Assembly: GCA_902729315.2 (NCBI GenBank)
Contig: LR746267.1
Coordinates: forward strand, 9,790,424-9,854,423
DNA: 64,000 nt
Origin: Spirodela intermedia
Taxonomy: Eukaryota > Streptophyta > Magnoliopsida > Alismatales > Araceae
Direction: 5' to 3'
Positions 9,840 to 23,800 of the stretch are shown here, one piece after another. The notes beneath the pieces are model-generated. The model did not search any database, was not told the origin of the DNA, and saw only the letters and a list, made by a program, of their open reading frames with translations. Every line of letters starts with the position of its first letter. Positions within the stretch are counted from its first letter, which is position 1. Position numbers and translations under genes: made by a program.

Positions 9840-10560
9840 GGGAAAAACAATCTCATCTTCATCATCAAATGATTCAACTGACTTAAAAGTGTCTTTATTT
9901 CAATTTTTAAAAAACCTTTTATTTCTAGACATTAATTTTGTGAGTTAACAAAAAAAAAATTAATCATTTGATTCCTTAAAAAATTTCTCTTGTGACTTTA
10001 ACAATCCAATCATCTATCATAATTTTGAAAGTTTATGATTTAATTCAGAAATAGTATAAGTTTTTCCAAAAACTTTCATATCATTAATAATTTCATAAAA
10101 TTAGCAAACTAAATTTTGAATAGATTCTTCATCTTCTATTTGAAATAATTCAATACCTATTCACCAAATTGTCAATTCTCATGTCCTTCACCTAAGAAGT
10201 TACTTTGTCAATCACATGTAGTTTATCTCATATTTCTTTGTTGTATCATAGCTTGCCACACAATTAAACTAAGAAGCATTCATGAAGTTAAAAAAGATAT
10301 TTATGACTATGGCATTTGGACTCGTATTTCATTCATCCATAGTTTATTTTGATATAACATGTGTGCTATCTTTTATCATTTTGTAAATATTCATTGTTTG
10401 AGTCATTGCATAAATCGTAACTATTGTTTCTAAATGTATCTAATTGATTTCATCAAATATAAGTAATCTAGGGTTGGATGATTCAATTGTTTCACTAGTC
10501 ATAGGACTTACATCTTTGAGATGTGTTGATATCTTTCTTCCAAGGTTTGGTCTAATATCA
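9840..10560 (-). mobile_element. Degraded Copia-type gag (UBN2-like) with decayed primer-binding site
   Basis: On the minus strand, TGATATTAGACC at 10549-10560 matches 9 of 12 bases of the usual initiator-tRNA-Met primer-binding site. About 40-50 bp downstream an ATG opens a frame starting MTSETIESSNPRLLIFDEIN, which resembles the start of Copia gag proteins. Further down, stop-ridden frames resemble the gag/UBN2 region, with an I-I-N-D-M/Y-like helix and TYTIS-like segment near 10030-10110. The element is broken by many stops and frameshifts and no pol was recognised to its left. The 5' LTR would lie just right of 10561. Confidence 0.5.
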
Positions 10561-12191
10561 ATTGATCCAACTAGAAGGCTAATTGAACACCAATAGGGGG
10601 CTGAATTAAGGTTTCTATGAATTCTAATGATTTTTCGTTTTAGCTGACACCTATATATGTGTCAACACGTGTTGTATAAATAGTATCTCTAAACTCCCTC
10701 TCACCAAGAAATGAATTTTTATATTGATTCATATTTACTATTTTTATATTGATGTTCACAAGCTCAGCCATCCAACAATTCAAGTTTGTCTTCTTGAAGA
10801 CTTGATCCATTTAGGACAAAAACTTGCTACTGCTACCTTGTGCCTTCATTGAAATCACTCTCCCTCACCACCCAATTACCTTTGGATCTGATGGAGAAAA
10901 ATACTTATGAATATAGAGTTAATTGCTTTGCCAAAATTACTTAGAGAAGATAGTATGACATTCTCACATGATGACGATGTTTACAGTTGGAGTAGCTTGA
11001 GAGGATGAATTGAATCTTCATGTGCTCCACTGATTTTGAATTTCAAACCTTCTATGGATAGTAAGTCTTAGTCCTTAAATAGTTTCATAGTTTTGTAAGA
11101 ACCTCAACATTGGAAATCTTCATTCAAATGTTTGTCATTTCTAAAATGTATGGCAATAATATTTGAATCTTCCAAATTTTGAATCTCTTTATTCTCTCAT
11201 CATTTTCATTTCAATTTGAACCAGCATTTTCTAACTTGAAAGAAAATGGTTAGATGTCTGAGTCAAAATGAATCATCAAGTTTTATTGATTTTTCATTCA
11301 CATAAGCAGCTGACATGTCATTATGAAGAGGCTATGTTTGAAACTTTCATCTCTTTTATTCTTTTTACTCTATTGATGATTTAATCCTTGAGAGATTATA
11401 GGAAACATGTCTATCACTATTTCAAAAATTCAAATATTACATATCATGATTAGCATAATATATGATGGGATTGCCATATTTTAGGTGTCCTATTTTTTAC
11501 TTGTCCTACTTTGGGCCTTATTATGTTGTGATTCATGTAACCTTAAGGGAATTCAAGCACAAAATAAAGACTCAACACTAGATACTACTATGTCACAAAA
11601 CCAATAGAGATTAAAAAAATAACTCATTGGTGGCATAAGGACATGTTTTATTAGATAAGACCCACTAAATGATATAAATAACGGGGTGATAGATAATGAT
11701 GATTGTGAGTATGATACAAGTAGAAAAATTAATTTAACTAACTGATGTATTCCATGTTGTCGAAATAAGAACACTCAATTTTAACATTTAGGTATATACT
11801 TCTTTATGATTATTATTTTTACTAATACAACCTCTAATTATATTTTAGTATAAATGGTGTGTTAGGTTGTCTCCTTTGGAATGGTACTATTAGAGTAGGT
11901 TCTCTCATATTCTTCTAAGGATATGAATTATTGAAAAGATTTAGGTGATTAATTTCTAGAATGAACATATTAAAAAATCTAAAAGAGATTAATATCTAAA
12001 AGAAGTTCTTATTAAAGAAAATTATAATTGATGTGAAAAAGTAAAATCAAACAATTGAGTATCTATTTTTCTCTCCTTATGTCACGACAAAGAGAAGAAG
12101 AGGGAGAAAAAAAGGAGGATGTAAGTAATCAATTAGTGAATTATATTTAACAAAGAGAGAAGGGTATAGACAAGATCCATCATTTGTCATC
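10561..12191. other. AT-rich intergenic stretch, nothing recognised
   Basis: The first part may contain remains of the 5' LTR belonging to the adjacent gag fragment. No gene, RNA gene or convincing domain was seen in the rest. Confidence 0.45.
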
Positions 12192-12570
12192 CAGCTGTGA
12201 AGAAAAAAGAGCAGAGTAAGAGAGGAAAAATAATGAAGTGCGAGAGCAAAAAGAGTAGATAAGAAAAAGAGGGTAGAGAGAGAGGGCAGAGCAGGAGAGC
12301 ACAGAGAGAGCCCAGAGCAAGGAGAGTAGAGAGGGAGAGGCCAGAGAAAGGAGAGCAGAGAGAAAGAGAGGATACAGCGGGGGAGAATAGAGAGAGAGAT
12401 GAAAGAACAAAAAGGGCAAAGAAAGAGAGAGGGCAGAGCAGGAGAGAGCAGGGAGAGAGGATAGAACGACCGAAAGCAAAGATAGAGAGGGCAAAGAGAG
12501 AGCAGAAAGGGAGCAGAGACAGTCTAGAGAGAGAGAGAGGGCAGAGCAGGGAGAATACAAAGAGAGACTC
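12192..12570. repeat. Purine-rich (GA) minisatellite-like tract, about 380 bp
   Basis: The plus strand is almost wholly A and G, built from variants of AGAGAGAGGGCAGAGCAGG and AGAGGGAGAGGCCAGAGAAA with scattered C. The two ~140-residue minus-strand open frames here encode only Ser/Leu-rich low complexity and are not genes. Confidence 0.85.
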
Positions 12571-12739
12571 CAACCTTGATCCCCCCATGTTTTTATGGAC
12601 AAGATCTGTCAAAAATACAAAAACTACCTTGATTTTAATTTTAATTGAATAATAACTATTAATTTCAATTAATAATATGAAATTTACTTTGATTTTACCT
12701 TACTTAACACATAAGTATAGTGTGTTATCAATGATCAAA

Positions 12740-14169
12740 AAGATAATGTCACTATTAGTGAACAACGAAGACAACAGCCATGAGTTCTCACTCCTATATC
12801 AACTTCAAACAATTCTATAATATGCTATTAGCCTACAGTGTTGTATTGAGATTGCTCCAAAGCCAATCCTGAAGCCATCAATCTCCAACTTGACGAGTCT
12901 AGAGAAATTTGAAAGCCTCAGTAATGAGATGAAAGATATGACATGTTTAAAACATTGAAAGGTTTATTTGGCCTCTTCAGTCTGATGAAATGCATCATTT
13001 TTTACAGTTTTCTCAAGGACCATGCCATGCTGCATAATCTGGTGTGAACCTCCGATAATACCCTATTAGACTAAGGAAACCACAGAGGTCACCTACACTA
13101 GTGGGTGTTGGCCAATTTGGCATCACCTTGACCTTGCCATGATCAACTTTTATGCCTTCAACTGTCACCCAATACCCAAGTACTCAATCTTTTATTGTGT
13201 AAATATACATTTCTGATGGTTTAGATGAAGTTGCTGGCATTCATGCTCCTACAGTCTTATTGAATATTAAGATATCATCATAAAATATACATTTCTATAA
13301 ATAATCATGAAAATTCTAATTTATTAAGGCTTAGAAAGTGGCTGATGGGCTCTTCAACCCGAACAGCATGGCTGACTCGTAATGTCTCTAATGCATTTAG
13401 AATGTTGTCTTTGAAAAAATAGTTGATATATATAATTTTTCTAATAGCTCATTATCGTTGGAATGAAAAATCAATAATACCATGGCTTGGTTGAGGACAT
13501 AGTAGTCAATGCAGAAGCCTCACTCGTCATCCTTTTTTTCAACAGCAATACCAAGCTAAAAATGGCCTCATCAAAGGCATATGATCCTTGCACCCACCAT
13601 ATCTCATACTAGCTATTCAATTTCCTATTTTTGAGAGTTAAAGGACACCTAGAGGGCCTAATGCTGTGGGAATGGATCTCAAGTGTAAATGTACTGCATG
13701 ACCCACTACAAGTGAGAGAGGTAACTACACTTCTGGTTGTGTGAAGACCTCAAGGTACTTCTCCTAGAGCTGTTGCATCACTTCCCTTGACTGTGCTAGC
13801 TCTATGTACTTCATCACACTATTAATTGACATAGTTCTACAGCCCACTCTACATCAGAATATAACACTTTGATCTACTCATGCTTGGACCTCCCTTGAGT
13901 GTTGTAAATGGAGTTCCATCTACTCAAAATCACATGGTGAGCTTGTCCCAATCAACCACCATCAGAGGCCATGGTTAATGCTTCCTCTTCATAGTTCATA
14001 CCATCCAACATCAATTTGTGTCCTTGATGTTCCTTGCAACTTCAATTTGGCATCTCCAAACACTCAACCTCCTGGCCACACATCTACACACTCGATCCTC
14101 CAGCTTTCTTGGAGTTCATCTCCTTGATGTTCCTTGTACTTCCTCTTCCAACACATAGCTCTAATACCA
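12740..14169 (-). mobile_element. Degraded Ty3/Gypsy retrotransposon pol with primer-binding site
   Basis: The minus strand carries TGGTATTAGAGC at 14158-14169, one base from the initiator-tRNA-Met primer-binding site. Downstream, stop-ridden frames follow the order of Gypsy reverse transcriptase. A D-D-E-x-G-F-C-I-D-Y segment sits near 13490-13530, corresponding to the R-F-C-x-D-Y-R-x-L-N box, and a P-F-G-L-K segment near 13350. The VEGIKVDHGKVK block, the FLSLIGYYRRF-like block near 13050-13075 and an RNase H-like start near 12740-12860 follow. Only about 500 bp separate the primer site from RT, so gag and protease are largely deleted. The element is inactive. Confidence 0.78.
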
Positions 14170-14171
14170 GA

Positions 14172-14450
14172 TGATAGAAGAAGAGAACTGCAGGAAAAGG
14201 AACCAAATAGCAGACCAAACATACCTGAAAACAAGCAGATAGATGGGTCCCTTCCCTCAAAGGGTCAGTTCGAGAGGACCTTCCCCACTCTCCCTCTTGG
14301 CACTGAGCTCCTAATCTTCACATGCCCCAACCCTTTCCCAGAACTCCTCCAGCCTCCTCCATATTTACATGCTTGCCCCTAGTCTGATCTGTCAGCCGCT
14401 GTAGGGCAAGCGGTGGTAAAGAGACCAGGAACTTCAAGCGGAGGGGAGGT
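14172..14450 (-). repeat. Probable 5' LTR of the Gypsy remnant
   Basis: On the minus strand the sequence ends in CA at 14172, two bases before the primer-binding site, as an LTR should. A TATA-like TAAATATGG lies inside (about 14360-14370). The outer boundary (near 14450-14460) is a guess; no partner LTR was located. Confidence 0.45.
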
Positions 14451-14460
14451 ATCTGCTTGT

Positions 14461-14898
14461 GAATTCAATGCCACTTGCCAAATCCACCATCACATGCAAC
14501 CACCCTAACACAAACCCATCCCCCACCCCTCACAGACCACATTAGATATAAATTAAAGAAGACAATACAAGGGTGTTTGCACCCAAAGCCCAATGGCCCT
14601 GTTGGCAGCAGCGACGGCGGCGGCAACACCACTTCCTGATCTGCTCCAAAACCTGCACAGTAGCCGATCACCCCCCTCGCACTGGCAGTGGCAGTGGCAG
14701 CGGGCGAAGGTGGTGACCTCTTGCCACAAAACTTGCCTTGCGGCAAAAGACAGGCCCAAACCCGGTAAGCCTTGGCACAGCATTAGCTGTATCGAGCTTC
14801 CAAGGGCCACGAGGAGAAGAAGCCGCCACACGGCATAGGAGGGGGTGGCGGTGGTAGTGGCGGCAGCGGCAGTGGCAGAGTAGAAGCCATCGTTCTGA
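14461..14898. other. 3' flank of organellar DNA polymerase gene
   Basis: Downstream of the polymerase stop codon. It contains GGC/GGT and CAGTGG short repeats (about 14600-14720 and 14845-14880). The 3' UTR probably lies here; no separate gene is seen. Confidence 0.5.
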
Positions 14899-17800
14899 TC
14901 ACTTCGCGGCATACCAGTTCGATGCACACTTGGCATCAACCGAGAGGCCAACTCTCAGTGTATTCTTCCCATTGAAGGGCTTGGACATGCAGTCGACGAC
15001 AATGGCCTTGGCCTCCTCAGCCGACTCAGTTGGGCCTTCCAGTATCACCTCATCGTGAACCTGATCATATCACAGCAGCACAGAGAAATGTTTGATATGA
15101 ATATTTCACTGTATTGGACTCATTAAAGGAAATAGTCTCCACATTGATCATTACGTTCAATGTAATGATTCCATGTGGAGACAATGTAATGAGTGGGAGA
15201 AAATAAGAGCCCATTTATCATTACGTTCAGAGGGAAACTCAGCTTCCCATGGGGTAATTATTCTTTTTTATATAAGTTTCAGATGAAAAAAGCATACCGA
15301 AATGCAGAGATATGTCTAATATTTTTTCGTCTCCCAGTTAATATTATCATATCCTTGAGAAAAAGATGCAGATGTGGAAGGGTTGGTTCCGGCCTTTCCA
15401 TCTGGCTGGAAGAAACAGAACGTCTTCATTCAACATCAGTCGAGGCATAGTGAACGGTAAGAGATGGACGAACCTGCAATAGTAGCCTCCATCCGAGCTC
15501 CTGTAGCCGTTTGTTCTTGGCTATTTCGAGCATTGCACACATCGCAACATCTGCTGCACTGCCCTGGAAAATATGGAAATGGAGAGTGGAGCAATCAAAA
15601 TGGATGAATCCAAAGAAGATCCACAGAACAGCACAGATGCATGGGCCAGACATTCGATGATGAGAAATTATAATCCACGCTTTAATATATAGCTCTATAA
15701 CAGGCGAAATGATCATTAGGGATCTTTTCCGGTAAATATTTAGATGGCAATCCGCTTGATAAGCACAAGATTTTACTCTCTCAATTAAAGATCAAAAGGA
15801 TCAGAAAATCAAGCTTAGGTTGGACATGGATCTCTCAAGTTGTAGTCCAAAGAAAACAAACCAAACAGACATACAGGAGGAGTATCGCTTGAATCCTTTA
15901 TTAAGTAACAGTGGTAGCCCATGTCAATTGGCAACTAATCGGTCTACATTTTTCTGCTATGCTGTTCAAAAGAAATGGCAATGAAAATCAGAATCGTATC
16001 CATTCGTTTCTAAAACTTAAGAAAATCTCCATGTGAAATTTTTACAAATTTCAAGTGGAGTCATTGCGAAGGCAAACACTGTTTCTTTTGTGATCTTCAT
16101 ACAGAAATCAAGCGTGCATAAAACAGGCTACCAAGCAATTCTATCAATGCACGATTGAGCCTGCCATCATGAAACCAGAATACCTGCACAGGGGTATTGA
16201 TGGCGGCTCGTTCAATGTGCCCCTTCTGAGCATTACTGACTTTATCCATTGAAGGGAAATGGCGAGCTCTTCCAAGTAATGTATGTACACATCTGTGTTC
16301 TTTCGCCTCCTTCTTCCGCGCTTCTTGCCATGTTAGAACTTCCTGCCTATCATTATACCACAGTTCAACCGTTTCCTTCGCTTCTTTAACAGAGACCTGA
16401 AGAAACGCAATTCATACGCTAAAAGTGAATTCAATGTACAGAAAAACAGCTTAAAGCCGCTTCACCAAACAAATAATCCAGGATTTACGCAGATTAACAA
16501 GTACCACAACTATTCTAAGATCATCAGGGAAATTTCACTGCGCTGCTTATAACGAAACATAGTAACACAACTATTATAGAGAGCTATAACGAAACATATG
16601 GACGTCACTTATGGTTGAAATCAGCCGGATCCAACCAGAGTCATATCTGAAATGGCAATAGTATCAATCCGATGTGAATCCACCACATATCAACATGCTT
16701 GGTAAAATCCACACGGATCTCCCAAAAGATATTATATAGATCTATCTATAAGAGTATGCATATTATGTATCATTAAAGTCGCCATCTTAATCTGCAAGGG
16801 AGACTTCATTACATTGAGGAGTGGATGCCAACCTGCTATTATGCAGCAAATATCAAGACCCTAAAAACTTCTACATAAATCATCCTCACAATACATCAGA
16901 GTTTCATCTAGTTGTTCCAACTATTCCTTATATGTCTTCCGCTTAAAAGAAATAATTGGAGTCTACTTAAATAAAACAATAGATTAAGGAGCTACCTTCC
17001 AATCACGCGAGAGACCAACTGGCGTTTTCCCATATGCAATGGAGAAGTTCAGCATTTTGGCCTTTCTTCTTTCCGCAGCAAAAGCATCCTGAATCAGAAA
17101 ATAATTGACTATAAGATACTATATCCTCCAGTAACTTCCAGAAATTATAGTCATACCAGATTCATCCAGGCATCTTCCTAAAAAAATAAGTAGGAACATT
17201 TATCTCTGAAGTACGTTGTTTATGCACGACAACAACAGGAAAGTGATAAATATTGCGAAGTACGATTGAAATTATTTCTTTGTCAGCAAAGAATGTCCCG
17301 ACACCGCATGCTTCCACACTGTCATATAATGAACCAAATCTTTCAAACAGCTTACCTTTAATAATGGAACAGGAGGCTTCTCCTCACCAGGTTGAGCATG
17401 CCATTCAAGAAGTACCTTCTTCTCATTGACAGCTTCACGAACGTGATCGTACATATTCATTGCTGTTCTTGAATGGAAATCACCACCAGCCTCAAATGCA
17501 TGCAACATACTTTTGCAGTCTGCAAGATGTGCTAAGATACGAAGCTCCAGCTGTAATATTGCAATAGCCAAAGAAGAAGCCACTCTCATGAATGTCCTTT
17601 CTAAACTGAGGGAACACGTTAATTGACTGAACTCGAACACAGCTCACCTGTCCATAGTCAGCAACAATAAGAGAATTTCCTGGTGCAGCAATAAAAGCCT
17701 GTCGAATTTTGTATCGGTCTTTCTCAAGAGCTGGTTGATTCTGGTTTACATCAAAAGATATGTCAACGATGATTTAGAAATTTCCAAAATACTAAAAAAC

Positions 17801-20800
17801 TAATAAAAATTTTACGAAAAACTAATGTGTCAATCAATTGACGTAATGTTAAATCTTTTCACTACTGTGAAAATAACAAATGTAAAACCAAAGCAGGTGT
17901 CAATAGGGACAGTTAATCCTAAAGGAGGCCAAGCCCAGTCATTTGTGTGGTTGAGCCCCGCATTACCCAGAAATATTTCAGGCCCTGTCCAGCCCACTGG
18001 CATATGAACGGCGTTGTGAAGGTATATCCTGAACGCAGACTCCTCCAACCACACTGGCACGCATGCCTCCGCATACATCAGCTCTCTCCATCCCCAACTA
18101 CACACACATATGGCTCCCAGTCAAGCTGATTCAACTGTTCCCCAGGCTGGCTCACCATTCCTCGCATATGGTTTAAGATTTGATGTGACAAAGAGAAATC
18201 CAGAACCAGAACTCGAAGAAAAAGGGAGTGAGATGAATAAAGATCAAAAACACGAGAATTAATGATTTAAATGAAAATGATATCTTATCTTATCATCATT
18301 CAGTAATTGCATAAAGTTATTAACCTGTAAATTAGGTCTTCTGGCTGATAAACGCCCAGTCTCAGTATTGATGTTTAAAGAACAATGGATACGTCCACTG
18401 CGCCCTGCTATATGATTTCCCTGGGCAACAGAAAACGATGCAATCAGAAATTTCCAATCGCCCTGAAGCATGCGAAAAGTTTTTTCACAAAACTGTAGAT
18501 GGGACATTGAGTTTCGATAACATATGATGTAGGAGAAGGCACCAAATTTACACGTTGAAAACGAACCAAATTTTACCAGCAAGCATATACATGAATGTAT
18601 CTTCTTCAAGATGGTCTAATTGAGTCCCATCCTCGGGACAGTTTTTCAAACTAGAAGAAGAAAGAAACTAATTACAGGGTGGGGAGTTATCCTCTGCTCC
18701 ACTTGTCACACTGCATTTCTCCTTTCTTTGCATCCTTCCGCTTCAACTAACATTCCACTTAACAATTGACAATGGCTGACATGGAATCTCATCCTAATTC
18801 AAACAACCTTGATTTCATGTCTTATCGCGGTCTATATGCATGATCTATGCTACCCCATCATGAAAGCAAATGTGGAGTTCAGCTGCCACAAAGCTCCCAG
18901 ACTATCGAGGAACAGGACAATACATGAAATCCACCAGGATCTTATTTCCGGAGCACAACTAGAGGAACGCTGAGAAAGCAAAAAAGTTTATGAAAGGAAT
19001 CTAAAAAAAGTGGATTGCAAGGCAGGTACTCTAGAACTAGAAAACATGTCATAAGAACACGCCGAACTTAGATAGAATCGCTAGAACTCTTTGACACCAA
19101 CATAACAAAGGGATACTCAATGGTGTAACAATTTAGCCCTCGTCACCTTAATTATCAAAAACAACTTTAAGCACATCACTAAATTCCTAAACAAAAATCA
19201 GCAATATACGCATTGAACTGTGCATACAACACAAGCTAAATGCCTATGCTACTGAACTGGGAATTAGCCCATAACATCATCAAATTATTGACCTCTTCTC
19301 AGAAACTATCTTGCTAGGAAAAGTTTGAGCGAACTAATGGAACCCAGTAACTATGTCCGGCTAGCAGTAGTCAGCAGAGGAATTCCATTGCAAAGAGTAA
19401 TTACATGTAGCACAAGAAATCAGGCACTTCACCAGCAGATATGAACAATAAAATCAGGAACGCGCATTTTATCGTACCTGCAGAGGGAGAATGAAATTGG
19501 ATATCAAAGAGTCAATGGAACACACTTCACAAAGTGCTGCAATTGCGTGACAAGCTTCAGCGCCTTTTCTGCCACCTTTAAACGCAGAATAGGCTAATCC
19601 ATAAGCAGATGCATCCCTGCCTTTACCACTCGTAGTACAACCATCATTTGTTGCTCCACTTTTGTTTGATGGAGACATATTACTGCAATCAGGTATCTGG
19701 AAGTCATTGAAAGACACTTTTCCAGCCAAGGCCTTCAGCGCATCACCGCTAACAGATGGCCACCCACTGAGAGTATACATTTCTACTCCTTTCATCTCGC
19801 AAATCCTCGAAAGAGTAATTTCACGGTTCTTTAATGGGGATTTCTTTCCCTCCTCAATGATCTTATCAGTATTAGGCACCTTAAAGGTCTTTGAGATGGG
19901 CAAAGATTCCGTTGGTTCCTTTCTGTAAAACATAAAGACAAGAAAAGGATGGCGTAAACCTATTACTCGGGTTCAAATTAACGTCAATATATAAAGCAGT
20001 ATAACACTTACGAAAGTTTCAAGAAAACACATCCGGTAAGCAGTAGGGTATGACATCTATGGGATTACATAGTTGAGAAAGAAAAATCAAACCTTTCTAC
20101 ATAGCATATGGAGACAATGGCAGAAAGTGTTATTAAGAAACCAACACGAGATTTACCAAATCACAGGAAAACACAGATTTGGGGGGATTCCATGGACAGT
20201 GATTTCCAGATGAGCCAACAAAAGAATCCATAGATAACAAGCTACTGATCTAGAATTTTAAAGTGGATTAAGTCCTCAGTTCAAATTTTTGATAACAGCA
20301 TTTGGGGGTATGTTTCCTTGTTTTTCCTTCTTTGTGCTAGCTCAGGCTGATCTTAACTAAGTGGCGGACCAGCAGACGCGGGGTTCAGTCAAACAAATGA
20401 CTTAGCTGAATACATTCCTATCACAAACAACTCAAGTACAGTTTCCAGTTTCTAGATCTCCAGTTGCTCATGAGCTAAGGTGAAAAAATTCATGTTAAAA
20501 CTAAACAGATGACAACTACCTGACGAAGGGGTCTAGATTAGCACCAAGATAGAAAGTGATCAAGGCATTTCATAGCACATGATCCTTCCAGTGTTATTTA
20601 ATCAAGGAAAACACTAATGTAGTATTATTAAATTTACCATGCCTAAAGTATGCTCTAAACCACTACGAAATCTCACACAAAACCAAAAGTATCAATGACA
20701 GTACATTTCAAATTATCTTTAATCTGAACACACTAATGTGGCGTACTATGATTATGAAATCAAAAAGCTTATCAACTAACCAGACAGGAAACAGAATTAA

Positions 20801-23800
20801 GTTGCAGGAGTCACACACCACTTTCATACATACATGAAAAATGTTCTCTCACATTGCATCCGCATGAGAAGTGACTTATCAACGATAAATATAAAGTCAT
20901 TGAACTTCCGTGTGAACTGTTATCGAATATCATTGAACTGAAATCTGTTTGTACAAAGCACTTGTAAGCTATGACGTTCATATGATTTTTGAAGCATGAA
21001 ACTAAGTTTTGGCTATACAACATGCTTAGCCACCTAAGCAATAATGCAGTAGGCAACCAATATCCTCATTTGTATTAATTGTGCCTTGACAATCAACAAT
21101 TGAGTCCCAAGAAAAATGTGTACTGAGCATTTCATAAGAACCTCAGCAGCCTACTCACCCTAATCTACTGGCGGTTAAGAATCAGTTCAAGTGGTATGAA
21201 TACTGTTAGGCCTAAGGTAATAGTAAAGGACTAGGCGTATTATGAGAAAGTGCATGTAGGGTTCGTCCCTATTTAAGGGACGTTAAAGGTAAATGAAGGA
21301 TTGAGCCGGTTGTCTGCCATTCTCCCCTCTGTTCTTCAGGATAGAGGGCATTCTACCTTTGCCTATGTTTTGCAACAAATACATATTAGCCTTGAATTAT
21401 TATGTTGGCAAAGAACCTATTAGCCAAGAAGATGGCAAACAAAAGCAATGAGATAGATTAGACGCCGTCACTTTTCCCTCCTTTGGCAAATAAAAAGAAC
21501 TCTAATTGTCGTATATCAGCTTTCTGCTAATATGGTAAAAATCAACATCAATCATTTCACGCTAAGATTATTGGTCCAACATTCATCACAAATTATAGAA
21601 ATTATGCCCTCTCAAAGGCCATCGTGAACCTTACAATGATAAACGCGAAAACCCAAGAGAAATTCCCAGGCATCAAACACCAAAAGACAATCATTTCACG
21701 GTAAGATTATTGGTCCAACATTCATCACAAATTATAGAAACTATGCCCCCTCAAAGGTCATCAGTGAAGCTTACAATGATAAACGTGAAAACCGAAGAGA
21801 AATTCGCAGGCATTAAACACCAAAGGCAACATGTTTTGGGTATAAGGCGTTCAGTTACAAAATAAACCGCGCTCTTTGTAAAAGCACAGAACTTTGGGAA
21901 CATCTTACGACCATAAGAAAACCTGCATCAAGAACATTTCCTTTCTACAGTGACGAATCAGACAGAAAAATATTCAAGCAGATAGTCGAATACAACAAAA
22001 ATGGACATTATACAACTGCTCCAAAACGTGAACCAACAATGAAAAATATAAAACCGTACTGAGAAGGGATGAAACACGAACTTGTTTTGAAAACCTCCAA
22101 AAAATAGCTGTCGTATCTGAGCATCACTTCCTACATTCATATATTTAGCATCAGCGCAGTAGGAAGATGCCCACTTGCGGAATCTCTCAGCAGCTACTTG
22201 CTGTTCAGCAACAGCCACTTTTTCAACCTCTGCGAGATAAGCTCGATCAACAAGCATCCCCTCAGCTTCCATTTTAATCAGCAGATCACCAAAAGGACGC
22301 CAATATTCATTATAAAAGTCATACATGGAACCTTTCTTGGAACCATCGATAATCCAGTCCCTAGCCATCAGTTTTTCTTTTAAGCTTTCGAAAAGTTTCA
22401 GAGTGCTCATTGAATCTAATGCAGAGTAACAAATCCAGGGTTCTCTTTCTTCCCTCTGGAGTGTCTCTACAGAAGCAATAGAGATAAGTTTGCCTTCAGA
22501 TCCGTCTTTCTTTACCTTTTTCTTGCCAAAGAGGGATTTCATTGAAATCTTTCCTGTGGTCAAATCATCTTCACCATTGGCAGACTGTTTTTGTCTTTTC
22601 ATGACATTCCCATTACTTGTAAGTGCCTCAAGCGAATAGCCACCATCAGTTCTCCTCGAAGAATCCCACAGTCGTGCAAGGTGCATTGTATCAGCATGAA
22701 ATCCAGAAATATTTATACCATAGTTCCGAATAACGTGACTATCAAAGCTGTAGTTATGCCAAACCTGTAGATGAAGCATACATCATTTCTCTAACAATTT
22801 CATGTGCATCAACAAAAAGTTGAAGAATAAAAAATCAAAGAACTATATAAATCATAATATATGTAACATAAAAAAAGGAGAAAATTATTCCCATAAGAGG
22901 GAACATGCAAAAAAATATATGAAATTGTATGTGAGGCAGGCCAAGTGTCATCTTCACAAACTGTGTCTGATAAAAAGGAAAGGTCGCAACAATGACACAT
23001 AGAATAAGATAACTTCACAGCATAAAATATTGCAAATTCATGAAAGGAATAAGTCAACCTCACCCAGCACTAACTCACGTCAGTTTTCACTCAAATTCCA
23101 CAACACACGTACGTCACTGCACATCGACGAACAATGTCCCTAACATTTAATTCGGAAAATAGCTCTGATCCATTTAATAGTCCCACTGGCAAAAGTGGCA
23201 AAATATAAAGAGGAAAAACATGTATAATAGTGTATTATGTCGGTAGCAACAACAAAAGCCGAACAAAGGTATGATTCATCTGGAAAAAGGCCCACACTAG
23301 GGGAAAAAATACAACCAATGACATTGAAAGCATATTTCTTCTTCAGACTAACTTAGACTCTTCTTATTTGAATTTGTACGATGTCATTCAGATAAAAGAA
23401 AAGAAGGATGATTTATTAAAGGGCGTGTTTAATCATGTGTATAAAAGAGGATATTTTTAAGGGCCTATCAAGTAGTGTTTCTGCAATCCCCAGGGAACTA
23501 AAAGTTTCTCCGAGTTTTACATCTATGATGTTTGGCATTTGCAAATAAATGCTTTACTCATATCAGCGGTTACTAAAAGTTTGGCAGTTCCTGCAACCGT
23601 TTTCACTCTTCAATTTTCCCAAAGTTCCCCTTTGAGTACCACTGTAACTGTCTACAAAATGTGCATGTCCCCGTACTACTTTAAAGCCTCAGTTTTCCTA
23701 TAATTATCCCCTTGTATATTTCTGACATTCCCAAAAATGCTGCCTTTCAAATTTATTTAAAACACCAGTCCTCGTAACCATGCAAATAAAATAAAAAACC

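Noticed and set aside
12180-12612. Two overlapping ~140-codon minus-strand open frames
   Set aside because: They encode only Ser/Leu-rich low complexity from the GA tract, with no conserved motif.
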